Shown here: one piece after another, positions 14,298 through 23,089 of the stretch
Position numbering within the stretch: position 1 is the stretch's first letter
Layout: every line of letters starts with the position of its first letter
Source of the DNA: Methanosarcina spelaei
Lineage (GTDB): Archaea; Halobacteriota; Methanosarcinia; Methanosarcinales; Methanosarcinaceae
Reading direction: 5' to 3'
Length of the DNA: 37,354 bases
Assembly: GCF_002287235.1 (NCBI RefSeq)
Contig: NZ_LMVP01000235.1
Span: forward strand, 1 to 37,354
The notes under the pieces: model-generated
Told to the model about the DNA's origin: nothing
Database searches by the model: none
What the model saw: the letters and a program-made list of their open reading frames with translations, nothing else
Translations under genes and position numbers: made by a program

Positions 14298-17090
14298 ATG
14301 GTTCATATGACAGAGACAAACCTAAAAACAAAACGTAACTATGGGTATGACATACTTTGCAATACTTTTGAACTTTCTATGAGAAATTATATAGGAGAGC
14401 TACTTCTCTCAAATTACGGTTCTGAATGGATAAACCATATTCCACAGGGAGTTATTCAAGACTTAAAAAACTATAAGGGTGTTATTGAAACTTCCAGTCT
14501 TGATGATTTTTTAGAAGACCTTAATTTTTCGCATTTAAAGAATATTATTACTGAAAAAAATAATTATAAGTTAAGTAAATCATTTCTAGGAGACCTGAGT
14601 AATGATCGTTTTATCGAATTAATGGATGAACTTAATATATATAGGAGAAAAATTGCGCATGTAAAATCAACATTTAGTGACGTCGATTTAATTAATCTCA
14701 TAGAAAATGTAAAATTACTTTGTCAAGGTGAAAGAGCAAAAAGCATAATAGCATATGTTGAAAATGAGGAATATAAAAGTATAACAGAAATACCAGACGT
14801 CTTCTTTGAAAGGTTTGAATGTCAGAATAATTTACCATCGGAAGATTATGATCTAGTAGGTGGATTTGTTGGCAGAGAAAAGGAAATTAAAGCCTTAAAA
14901 AAAATGATTACATCCGAACAAGATCGAATAATTACTATAACTGGTGCTGGAGGCATAGGAAAAACTTCAATTGCATTGAAGATTGGATATTCATTTTTGT
15001 TTGATTTGAATAATCCTTTCGATGCGATAATATGGTTTAGCGCAAAGAAGGATAAACTGACTGAGGATGGAATTGTCCCCATAATAGCTGATATTGAAAA
15101 TAATGAAAAGTTAATAGTAGATATACTAAAAATTATTGAACCAGATGTTGTAAATAAGTTCAAAAAAGCTGGTGTACCTTCAGAATACTATTCGAATTAC
15201 TTATATAGTCTTTTTTCTTCAAACAAATGCTTACTTATTATTGACAACTTAGAAACAATAATAACAGACAATAACATTATTGATTTTATAAAAGATGTTC
15301 CCAGGCCTTCCCAGGTTCTTATCACAAGCAGAAAAGGATTGGGAGAAATTGAGAGAAGATATCCATTGTTTGATATGGCTGAAAAGGATGCTATTAGATT
15401 ATTCAGATTAATTGCTAATGAAAGGCAAAAAATAGATCTTGTAAAACTGAGCGATGAAAACATCGCTAAACTAGTTAAAAAAGTGAAATGCTATCCGTTG
15501 TTAATAAAATGGTCTATCGGGCAAGTAATTTTAGGCAAAAGTATTGATGAAGCTTTCTCAGAAATATTGGCTGGAGACAGCGAAATTGCGAAGTTTTCGT
15601 TTAATGATGTCTTTTCACTCTTGTCAAAAAATTCAAAGAGAATTCTGTTTAGCATGGTAGTTTCTGGGGATAAACCAGTTTCGAAAATTGTTTTGAAACA
15701 TCTCGCGAATATTTCAGATGAAGAATTTGAGGACGCCATTAGGGAGCTAATTATAACTTCATTTGTATTTCCTGAAACGAGAGAGAATTCGGATTCAGAT
15801 TTAATTACCGAATACTCTATGCTAAGTTTAACCAGAGGATTTATTGAAATAAGGTTGGATGACAATAATCAAACAAGGCAGGAGTTAATAACGAGACTTC
15901 ACCATCTATCAGAAAAGTTGAACGATTATGAAAAAGCTAAATCTGATTATTCACAATCTCTTTTTTCCTTAGGAATCAAGACACCGGAAGAGAAAGTTGC
16001 TTTTATTTATGCAAAAACTGCGAAAAACTATATTCGATCTGGGGATATGGTAAAAGCTGAAGAAAATTTTAACGAAGCACTTAAAATGGCTCCAAATTTC
16101 TCATACGTTCTTGTAGAGTTCTCAAAGTTTGAATTTAACAGAAATCACATACCGAATGCGCTGAAACTATCAAAAAAGGCAGTTGAAAATAATTCGGATA
16201 GTTATCATACTTGGTTTAATTATGGTTTAATGCTTCAAAAAAATAAACAATATAATGAAGCAATAATGTTCCTAACAAAAGCTAAAGAAATAAACCCAAA
16301 TCATCTTCCTATTTATACTGAACTTGGTAGAACTTATTCGTTTAAGGGTTGTTATGAACTTGCGGAAGTAGAGTTCACGATTGCTCTAAAAGAAGAGAAG
16401 TACCCAAATTATAAACATAAAGTTATAGCATTCTACTCGATGGCTGAAAATTATAGAAGATGGGCTCAATCTTTTCAGATAAGGGGAGATTCAGATGGTC
16501 AAATTGAGAAATTAAAGCAAGCTTCTGATAAGATATACAAGGCCATAATAATTTCCAAAAAGGATGGAAATCTTTGGAACCGATTTAGAGAGATTTATAA
16601 AGATCTCGGTATTGCAATTACTTATAAGGAAGGCTTTGAAAAGGGAAAGCCTTATTTGGAAAAATGCTTGGAGCTCATCGAATTAGAGGGTTATAAAAAT
16701 TACCCAAGTCCAAACATTTTACGTGTGGTTTGCTATTATCTTGCCAAATTTTATATGAAAGAAGGTGGAAAAGACGAAGCTCAGATTGAATACCTAATCA
16801 ACAGAGGTCTAAATAATTGTGATCTCAAATCAGATCAATATGAGAAACTTCAAGGTCTTAAGAAGAGATTAGAAAGTACAAAAAGAAAAACTGGATTCAT
16901 CAAGTTCTATAATGTATCTAGGAAATTTGGGGTTATTAAAGATAATGATATTAGCTACCTATTCTTTAAGTCTTCATTTATGAAATGGATTACTGATGAA
17001 GAATTAGCCAAAGTTGATGGCAAAAAAGTTTCATTTATTCCTTCAATGTCTAAACAAAAAAAACTCGTTGCTACAGAAGTTCTTATGTGA
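14298..17090 (+). CDS. HEPN - STAND NTPase - TPR - cold-shock-like protein, candidate defence factor
   Basis: This 930-residue multidomain protein has the following layout. Residues 1-145 form a helical HEPN-like domain (Swt1-like), with the RNase motif R-x4-H as RRKIAH (116-121). Residues 185-430 form a STAND/NB-ARC NTPase: VGREKEI, Walker A GAGGIGKTS (216-224), Walker B CLLIIDNLE (311-319), the LITSR arginine motif (341-345), and YPLLIKW replacing the GLPLA helix (399-405). Winged-helix-like segments follow, then TPR-type helical pairs at about 560-720 (YIRSGDMVKAEENFNEALKM, NYGLMLQKNKQYNEAIMFL). Residues 866-930 (GFIKFYNVSRKFGVI, YLFFKSSF, GKKVSFIP) resemble a cold-shock RNA-binding fold. 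STAND proteins with TPR sensors oligomerise on a trigger and activate an effector. Here the effector would be the HEPN RNase, consistent with antiviral abortive infection. The gene is intact and AT-rich, at the end of an accessory island. Confidence 0.85.
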   Translation: MVHMTETNLKTKRNYGYDILCNTFELSMRNYIGELLLSNYGSEWINHIPQGVIQDLKNYKGVIETSSLDDFLEDLNFSHLKNIITEKNNYKLSKSFLGDLSNDRFIELMDELNIYRRKIAHVKSTFSDVDLINLIENVKLLCQGERAKSIIAYVENEEYKSITEIPDVFFERFECQNNLPSEDYDLVGGFVGREKEIKALKKMITSEQDRIITITGAGGIGKTSIALKIGYSFLFDLNNPFDAIIWFSAKKDKLTEDGIVPIIADIENNEKLIVDILKIIEPDVVNKFKKAGVPSEYYSNYLYSLFSSNKCLLIIDNLETIITDNNIIDFIKDVPRPSQVLITSRKGLGEIERRYPLFDMAEKDAIRLFRLIANERQKIDLVKLSDENIAKLVKKVKCYPLLIKWSIGQVILGKSIDEAFSEILAGDSEIAKFSFNDVFSLLSKNSKRILFSMVVSGDKPVSKIVLKHLANISDEEFEDAIRELIITSFVFPETRENSDSDLITEYSMLSLTRGFIEIRLDDNNQTRQELITRLHHLSEKLNDYEKAKSDYSQSLFSLGIKTPEEKVAFIYAKTAKNYIRSGDMVKAEENFNEALKMAPNFSYVLVEFSKFEFNRNHIPNALKLSKKAVENNSDSYHTWFNYGLMLQKNKQYNEAIMFLTKAKEINPNHLPIYTELGRTYSFKGCYELAEVEFTIALKEEKYPNYKHKVIAFYSMAENYRRWAQSFQIRGDSDGQIEKLKQASDKIYKAIIISKKDGNLWNRFREIYKDLGIAITYKEGFEKGKPYLEKCLELIELEGYKNYPSPNILRVVCYYLAKFYMKEGGKDEAQIEYLINRGLNNCDLKSDQYEKLQGLKKRLESTKRKTGFIKFYNVSRKFGVIKDNDISYLFFKSSFMKWITDEELAKVDGKKVSFIPSMSKQKKLVATEVLM

Positions 17091-17272
17091 AAACTCGTGT
17101 ACTTAGAAAAGATATACTCTCTCAAAGAATATCTTAAAAAATAACTTTTCTTATGACAAACTTTGCTAAGTTCTGATTTTGGGAGATTTAGTCAAAAATA
17201 GGCCGCCAACCAGAAGAAGTTTTCCTTCCCATTTATATTTCCATCAAAGATCTTAACCAAATATAGTATATT

Positions 17273-17684
17273 AGGGTCCTTTAAAATCAGCGTGCCAATT
17301 AAGGATTCAAAATGCTTATTTCAGGTTATATGCATATAATTAGAGTTCCCCAAACAAAAATACACCACTAAAATCAAAATTTTGAGATAATAACTAAAAT
17401 TAAGCTTTAAAACGAAAAACTGAATGTAATAATAGCTTTATTTTTTAACAAACTTTATTTATTTATAATCACGGCATTCGATAGCATTTTTCTTTTATAC
17501 ATAACTTAACCTTAAAAACGAATTAATTAGTGAGTAAATAGGAAATTAAGAGCATATATTTCCTTTAAATATAACAAAAAACCATTTGCGTATGTATTTT
17601 ACTTCGGGGAGCAATGAGACAATATTTAATTTCAAAAATAAAGCTCATTAATCCTTAAAAAGCGGACCAATTTTTAAGGACCCT
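17273..17684. mobile_element. 412-bp inverted-repeat element flanked by 9-bp direct repeats
   Basis: The ends AGGGTCCTTTAAAATCAG (from 17273) and, on the other strand, AGGGTCCTTAAAAATTGG (from 17684) match at about 26 of 35 positions without gaps. They are identical over the first nine bases and again over the last eight (TAAGGATT). ATAGTATAT occurs just outside both ends (17263-17271 and 17685-17693), as expected of a target-site duplication; one extra T separates the left copy. There is no ORF inside, so this is a non-autonomous or internally deleted element. Confidence 0.65.
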
Positions 17685-17693
17685 ATAGTATAT

Positions 17694-18000
17694 GCTCTAA
17701 ATCTGTAAACTACTACTGAAGAGTTTATCTAATTTGGCGCAGGAATAGTCTATGAGTCCGGTATTCTATCTACAGTGTTTGACGAATTCTTCCCGAGACT
17801 TTGCTTTTATGCATTCACTTAAATTTTCAAGCAGCCATTAGAAAAAGCCGGTCTCCTTCGTCGACCGGTGAGAGCTCGGGGTCTAAAAATCATTTTAAAA
17901 AATGTCCCTACGTATTAAGAAAACCCAAATATTTTGACTTAAAATAAACAACGAACAAAAAGAAAACAATGACTGTAGAAAATAATCAAACTTCAACTAA
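17694..18000. other. Gene-free stretch
   Basis: No gene is seen. A small hairpin CCGGTC (17848-17853) / GACCGG (17863-17868) stands out in otherwise AT-rich sequence. Its role is unknown. Confidence 0.4.
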
Positions 18001-18021
18001 AAAATAGAGGTCCGTCCCTCT
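18000..18021 (-). terminator. Likely transcription terminator of argG
   Basis: On the minus strand, 26 bp past the argG stop, AGAGG and CCTCT (18021-18017 and 18010-18006) pair around a six-base loop. They are followed by ATTTTTTAG. A T-tract after the hairpin in the argG direction is a good archaeal stop signal. Confidence 0.55.
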
Positions 18022-18046
18022 TAAAGAAACAGACAAAATTACAAAT

Positions 18047-19234
18047 TCACTCCTTATCCATCACTTTCCTGTACATCCTCGCCTGGAACCCGTGATACTT
18101 CGCAAACCCTTCTGCATCCTTCTGGTCAATGGTCTGGCTGTCAAAAGAAACCAGGTCCTCGGAATAGAGCGCATTCGGTGAGCTGCGGGCAAGGATCGTG
18201 AGGGCGCCTTTGTAGAGCTTCACTTTCACCGTACCTGTAACCCTTTCCTGGGACTTGTCGATAAAGGCGTTCAGGTCGGCATAAAGCGGCTCGTCCACAA
18301 GACCGTAATAGGCAAGTTCGGACCACTGGTCGTCCACGATCTTCTTGAACTTGAGTTCGCTGCGGGTCAGGACGAGTTTCTCGAGGTCGGCGTGGGCTGC
18401 CAGGAGAACGGTTGCAGCCGGATGCTCGTAGTTCTCGCGGGCTTTTAAGCCGAGCACGCGGTCTTCAATCATGTCGGTTCGGCCGACGCCGTTTTCGCCT
18501 GCAATTTCATTCATTTTCTTCACAAGGGCGTAGCCGCCGAGTTTTTCGCCGTCAAGGGAGACAGGGACTCCGGCTTCAAAGCCGATGTCAACAATCCTGG
18601 GCTGGTCAGGGGCTTTTTCAGGCGAGGTTGTCCACTCGTAGATCTCTTCGGGCGGGACAAAGGAAGGGTCTTCAAGCTTGCCGCCTTCGATGCTGCGGCT
18701 CCAGATGTTTTCGTCAACGCTCCAGGGCTTGGACTTTGTAACTTCGACCGGGATTCCGTGCTCTTTTGCGTAATCGATTTCCCATTCGCGGGTCAGGTTC
18801 ATTTCCCTCATAGGGGCAATAACGTCGAGATCGGTCTGGCGGAAAACGGCTTCGAAACGGAGCTGGTCATTGCCTTTTCCTGTGCAGCCGTGGGCAAGGG
18901 CAACTGCTCCTTCTTTCTGGGCAGCCTCAACCACTTTTTTCGCGATCAACGGGCGGGCAATTGAGGTTCCCATTACATAGCCTTCATAGCTTCCGTTGGC
19001 TTTGATCAGGGGGAAGACGTAGTCTTTAACGAATTCTTCCTTTGCATCGATCGTGTAATGCTTGTTGCTGATCTTGTTGGCTTTTGCGTCTGCCCTCTTG
19101 ATTTCCTCTTCAGGCTGGCCGACATCGACTGAAATTGTAACTACTTCGTCGTATCCGTACTTTTCCTTGAGGATGGGAATGCACACTGAGGTGTCAAGCC
19201 CTCCTGAATATGCAAGTGCAACTTTCTTTGCCAT
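18047..19234 (-). CDS. argG: Argininosuccinate synthase
   Basis: This 395-residue cytosolic enzyme joins citrulline and aspartate using ATP, with AMP and pyrophosphate as products, the penultimate step of arginine synthesis. The N-terminal ATP-pyrophosphatase loop [11 protein letters not shown] (8-18) is followed by the [10 protein letters not shown]-type loop ([17 protein letters not shown]) and the citrulline/aspartate-binding segments [11 protein letters not shown] and [20 protein letters not shown]. The C-terminal multimerisation helix ends [13 protein letters not shown]. Length is typical. The start ATG 19234 gives the canonical [12 protein letters not shown]; a GGGG tract lies about ten bases upstream. 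Carbamoyl phosphate from the neighbouring carAB feeds citrulline formation, so the gene cluster is metabolically coherent. The spacer upstream holds a perfect palindrome that may regulate it. Confidence 0.98.
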   Translation of the reverse strand: MAKKVALAYSGGLDTSVCIPILKEKYGYDEVVTISVDVGQPEEEIKRADAKANKISNKHYTIDAKEEFVKDYVFPLIKANGSYEGYVMGTSIARPLIAKKVVEAAQKEGAVALAHGCTGKGNDQLRFEAVFRQTDLDVIAPMREMNLTREWEIDYAKEHGIPVEVTKSKPWSVDENIWSRSIEGGKLEDPSFVPPEEIYEWTTSPEKAPDQPRIVDIGFEAGVPVSLDGEKLGGYALVKKMNEIAGENGVGRTDMIEDRVLGLKARENYEHPAATVLLAAHADLEKLVLTRSELKFKKIVDDQWSELAYYGLVDEPLYADLNAFIDKSQERVTGTVKVKLYKGALTILARSSPNALYSEDLVSFDSQTIDQKDAEGFAKYHGFQARMYRKVMDKE

Positions 19235-19286
19235 GCTTTTTACTACCCCTTGCTTAATGGATATATGATGTGATAAGAATCAAAAT

Positions 19287-19302
19287 GATTGACATGTCAA
19301 TC
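19287..19302. promoter_or_regulatory. 16-bp perfect palindrome upstream of argG
   Basis: GATTGACATGTCAATC is its own reverse complement and lies 53-68 bp before the argG start. The size, symmetry and place suit a dimeric repressor or activator site for arginine genes. No matching copy was noticed upstream of carA. Function is inferred. Confidence 0.45.
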
Positions 19303-19339
19303 CAGTGACACGCTAATGAATTGATACATTGTGGATTCA

Positions 19340-19571
19340 TTCGTTAATAAACTGGTTTGTTAAATAGACGGTTCGTTAAATAGATTGATTCGTTAAATAG
19401 ACGGTTCGTTAAATAGATTGATTCGTTAAATAGATTGATTCGTTAAATAGATTGATTCGTTAATAAACTGATTCATCAAGTGGACTGATTCATTAATAAA
19501 CTGATTCATCAAGTGGACTGATTCGTTAATAAGATTAATTAATTAATAAGATTGATTCCCTAACAGATTGA
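19340..19571. repeat. Fourteen 16-17-bp tandem repeats between argG and carB
   Basis: Tandem, slightly varied units of the form TTCGTTAAATAGATTGA, with variants ending AATAAACTGA and ATCAAGTGGACTGA. Two variant pairs alternate as a higher-order unit at about 19455-19522. They lie upstream of the argG promoter region. They contain no ORF. They may be replication-slippage products or multiple protein sites. Confidence 0.75.
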
Positions 19572-19731
19572 TTTGGAATAATAAGTGACATGTTACAGAT
19601 TTGCATGTTAACGGATCAGTAAATTCAGTAGGGTAAATAAGGTTAATAAGTTTAATAATTTTGGTAGCAGGGCATTTAATTCCTGTATTTGACAGCCAGC
19701 AGCAGGTAGATTCAAAAACTAATCATGTTTT

Positions 19732-19800
19732 GTCGGAGGATGTAAAAGCCACCCTGCCGACTGTGATTCACACGTAAATTTCCCGTTGGCCGACGTTTTT
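19732..19800 (+). other. Structured GC-richer segment, possible small RNA or terminator
   Basis: In an AT-rich spacer, GTCGG (19732-19736) can pair with CCGAC at 19757-19761 or with CCGAC at 19790-19794. TGTGATTCACA (19762-19772) is a palindrome between them. The second alternative is immediately followed by GTTTTTT. Two mutually exclusive hairpins, one before a T-run, resemble an attenuator or a short terminated RNA on the plus strand. No upstream gene on that strand uses it, so a small RNA or chance structure are both open. Confidence 0.3.
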
Positions 19801-19826
19801 TATTAAGCAGTACTCTTACTCTTCAA

Positions 19827-19856
19827 CAGGTAATCTTAAAGAGTTACCTGCTGACA
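19827..19856. terminator. Hairpin after carB
   Basis: CAGGTAA (19827-19833) pairs with TTACCTG (19844-19850), 27 bp past the carB stop. The T-run (TTTTTT, 19859-19864) is on the plus-strand side, so as a carB terminator it would be atypical. It may be bidirectional or only an RNA-end stabiliser. Confidence 0.4.
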
Positions 19857-19876
19857 GCTTTTTTCGTTACTTCAAC

Positions 19877-22800
19877 TTACTTTTCCATCTCTTTGTGGTA
19901 CTCGTTGATGGACTTGATCGTAAGTTCCTCTCCCTTCTTCATAGTCTCTATGGCAGCAGCTGCGGCTATTGCTGCCTGCAATGTGGTAATGTACGGGACC
20001 TTGAAATCAACAGCTGCCCGCCTGATCCTTGAACCGTCCCTGCGAGACTGTTTGCTTGTCGGGGTATTGATTATAAGGTCAACCTCGTCCCTGCGCATCA
20101 TATCTATGACATTCGGGCTTCCGTCATGGACCTTTTTCACTACATCCATGAAGACCCCGTGCTGTGCAAGATAGTTTACAGTGCCCTGCGTGCCCATAAG
20201 TTCAAGGCCTGCTGCCTGAAGTTTCTTTGCAACGTCTACAAGTTCGGTTTTGTCTGCATTCCTTATGGAAAGGAAGACTTTTCCTGTAAGAGGTAAGACG
20301 TTGTCGGCTGCAAGCTCTGCCTTATAGTATGCCCTCCCGAAGTCGTAGTCAACACCCATGACCTCGCCAGTGCTTTTCATCTCAGGACCGAGGACAGGGT
20401 CTGCACCTGGCAATTTATCGAAAGGTAGGAGGACTTCCTTAATCGAGACATGGTTGGGTTTTGGCTCGTCCGTGTAGCCCAGGCTCTTTAAGCTGTGTCC
20501 TGCAATTACCTTTGCTGCAATCTTTGCAAGTGGAATTCCAACGGCTTTTGAAACAAAAGGAATTGTCCTGCTTGAACGTGGGTTTGCTTCAAGCACATAG
20601 ACCTTCCCATCTTTTTCTGCCATCTGTATGTTAATCAAACCCTTGACCCTGAGGGCAAGAGCTATCTTCCGAGTATAATCCCTTACATGGTCAAGAACCT
20701 CAGGCGAGAGAGATTGAGGTGGAATTACACAGGCCGAGTCTCCTGAGTGAACACCTGCCTCCTCGATGTGTTCCATTATTGCACCGATCAGTACGTCTTT
20801 CTGGTCGCAGACCGCATCCACATCAATTTCAGAGGCTGCCTCAAGGAAATCATCAATCAGTATAGGGTGTTCGTGAGAGACCCTGACTGCCTCTTTCATA
20901 TAGCGTTCAAGGTCGATTTCGTCGTATACGATTTCCATTGCCCGTCCGCCAAGTACGTAGGAAGGACGCACAAGTACAGGGAAACCGATCCTCTTTGCAA
21001 CCTCGATTGCTTCCTTATGGGAAGTTGCATATCCGCCTTCAGGCTGTGGAACACCAAGCTCCTGCATAAGGAGATAGAACTTTTCCCTATCTTCGGCAAG
21101 GTCCATATCATCAGGATCCGTGCCCAGAATCACGGTATTAAGGTCGGTCCTGCGCTTCAATTCCTGCTTGAGGGGAATTGCAAGGTTCACTGACGTCTGT
21201 CCTCCGAACTGCACAAGGACTCCATCAGGCCTCTCACGCTCGATTACGTTCATCACATACTCAAGGGTAAGAGGTTCAAAAAAGAGCTTGTCTGAGGTAT
21301 CAAAGTCCGTAGATACGGTTTCGGGGTTGTTATTAATGATATGAGTCTCTATGCCTTCTTCCCGAAGCGCAGTAACTGCATGCACAGTACAGTAGTCAAA
21401 CTCGATTCCCTGTCCAATCCTTATCGGGCCTGCTCCAAGAATAAGAATCTTCTTCTTATCTGTGGAGTTTGTCTCGCAGTCATCTTCGTAAGTAGAATAG
21501 TAATAAGGAGTAGCTGCTTCGAACTCGGCTGCGCAGGTATCTACCATCTTGAAAGTGGCCACAAGACCGGCAGCATGCCTGAGATCACTTATTTCCTGGC
21601 TGGTTTTTCCAGTTAGTTCGGCAAGGCGGATATCCGGAAAGCCCATCCTTTTTGCTTCGCGCAGGAGTTCAGGAGTAAGTTCTTCTGCCCTGATGCGCTT
21701 TTCCATCTCAACGATCTTTTTCATCTTTGAGATGAAGAAGGGATTGATGCTCGAAAGCTCGGCAATTTCCTTTACCGACATGCCCCTCTCAAGCGCATGG
21801 AAGAGCACAAAAAGGCGTTCGCTTGTAGGAGTCTTCAGGAGAGTTTTAATTTCAGGCTCTTCCCATTGTTTTATTCCTAACTGGCTATCGATATCCAGGG
21901 ACTTGAAAGCCTTTAGCAGAGATTCTTCAACAGTCCTGCCAATAGCCATGACTTCTCCTGTACTTTTCATGGCTGTGGTCAGGGTTTTGTCTGCAGTTGT
22001 GAATTTGTCAAAAGGCCACCTGGGAATTTTGGTAATTACATAGTCCAGAGCAGGTTCAAAAGAGGCAGGAGTGCTCTTGGTAACATTATTTATAATCTCA
22101 TCAAGTGCCATTCCGATTGCGATCTTTGCAGTTACACGGGCAATCGGGTAACCCGTAGCCTTTGATGCAAGGGCTGATGACCTTGAAACCCTTGGATTTA
22201 CCTCGACAATGCGATAATCGCCTTCTTTCAAGGCGTACTGAATATTGCACCCACCTTCGATCTTCAGGGCGCGGATAATCTTGATTGAGGCACTCCTGAG
22301 CATCTGGTGCTCTGCATCGCTTAAGGTCTGGGAAGGAGCAACAACTGCCGATTCTCCGGTGTGCACGCCCATAGGGTCGATATTTTCCATGTTACAGATC
22401 ACGATACAGGTATCGTTTGCATCTCTCATGACCTCATATTCGACCTCTGCCCAGCCAAGCACACTTTCTTCTATGAGTACCTGGTTGATACGACTGCGCC
22501 TGAGCCCACGTTCAGTGATTTCGAGCAGCTCTTCTTTTGTGCGGGCAATTCCGCCTCCTGCACCACCGAGAGTGTAAGCCGGACGGACAATTAGAGGAAG
22601 CCCGAGTTCTTCGACAACGTCTTCAGCTTCTTTTAAAGAATTAACTGCACGGCTTAAGGGAACTTTTTCCCCTATCCTGATCATCGTCTCTTTGAAGAGT
22701 TCCCTGTCTTCAGTGTTTTTAATAGCTTCAACAGGGGTCCCCAGGATCTCGACTCCGTATTTTTCGAACACACCATTTTCTGCAAGTTCACTGGTAATAT

Positions 22801-23089
22801 TAAGGCCTGTCTGCCCCCCAATACCTGCAATAATCCCGTCAGGGCGCTCTTTTTCAATAATTTTTTCTATTATCTTGGCATCAAGAGGCTCGATATAGAC
22901 CGAATCAGCCATTTCAGGATCGGTCATTATAGTTGCAGGGTTTGAGTTTACAAGAACGACCTTTACACCTTCTTCTTTTAAGGACCTGCATGCCTGGCTG
23001 CCTGAAAAGTCGAATTCCGCAGCCTGCCCTATAGTTATTGGCCCTGAGCCTATAAGCAAAACCTTCTTTATGTCCTCGCGTTTTGGCAT
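19877..23089 (-). CDS. carB: Carbamoyl-phosphate synthase, large subunit
   Basis: This 1070-residue synthetase subunit makes carbamoyl phosphate from bicarbonate, two ATP and ammonia delivered by CarA. It has two homologous halves. The first opens with GSGPITIGQAAEFDFSGSQA (about 14-33) and carries an ATP-grasp domain (VRPAYTLGGAGGGIA; VEVNPRVSRSSALASKATGY). An oligomerisation domain and a second half follow (LGAGPIRIGQGIEFDYCTVHA; VRPSYVLGGRAMEIVY; LEANPRSSRTIPFVSKAVG). The C-terminal MGS-like domain (FLSIRNADK to the end, with NTPTSKQSRRDG) is the usual allosteric site. Length is normal and both halves are intact. Its ATG overlaps the carA stop by one base (TAATG), so the subunits are translationally coupled. 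The product serves both arginine and pyrimidine synthesis; argG downstream on the same strand fits. Confidence 0.99.
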   Translation of the reverse strand: MPKREDIKKVLLIGSGPITIGQAAEFDFSGSQACRSLKEEGVKVVLVNSNPATIMTDPEMADSVYIEPLDAKIIEKIIEKERPDGIIAGIGGQTGLNITSELAENGVFEKYGVEILGTPVEAIKNTEDRELFKETMIRIGEKVPLSRAVNSLKEAEDVVEELGLPLIVRPAYTLGGAGGGIARTKEELLEITERGLRRSRINQVLIEESVLGWAEVEYEVMRDANDTCIVICNMENIDPMGVHTGESAVVAPSQTLSDAEHQMLRSASIKIIRALKIEGGCNIQYALKEGDYRIVEVNPRVSRSSALASKATGYPIARVTAKIAIGMALDEIINNVTKSTPASFEPALDYVITKIPRWPFDKFTTADKTLTTAMKSTGEVMAIGRTVEESLLKAFKSLDIDSQLGIKQWEEPEIKTLLKTPTSERLFVLFHALERGMSVKEIAELSSINPFFISKMKKIVEMEKRIRAEELTPELLREAKRMGFPDIRLAELTGKTSQEISDLRHAAGLVATFKMVDTCAAEFEAATPYYYSTYEDDCETNSTDKKKILILGAGPIRIGQGIEFDYCTVHAVTALREEGIETHIINNNPETVSTDFDTSDKLFFEPLTLEYVMNVIERERPDGVLVQFGGQTSVNLAIPLKQELKRRTDLNTVILGTDPDDMDLAEDREKFYLLMQELGVPQPEGGYATSHKEAIEVAKRIGFPVLVRPSYVLGGRAMEIVYDEIDLERYMKEAVRVSHEHPILIDDFLEAASEIDVDAVCDQKDVLIGAIMEHIEEAGVHSGDSACVIPPQSLSPEVLDHVRDYTRKIALALRVKGLINIQMAEKDGKVYVLEANPRSSRTIPFVSKAVGIPLAKIAAKVIAGHSLKSLGYTDEPKPNHVSIKEVLLPFDKLPGADPVLGPEMKSTGEVMGVDYDFGRAYYKAELAADNVLPLTGKVFLSIRNADKTELVDVAKKLQAAGLELMGTQGTVNYLAQHGVFMDVVKKVHDGSPNVIDMMRRDEVDLIINTPTSKQSRRDGSRIRRAAVDFKVPYITTLQAAIAAAAAIETMKKGEELTIKSINEYHKEMEK

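Noticed and set aside
17848-17868. Hairpin as a tRNA or riboswitch
   Set aside because: Only one 6-bp stem with a 9-base loop; no cloverleaf or known aptamer pattern around it.
20747-22594. Long ORFs opposite carB and carA
   Set aside because: They are antisense frames in GC-richer coding sequence; carA and carB are unmistakable on the minus strand.
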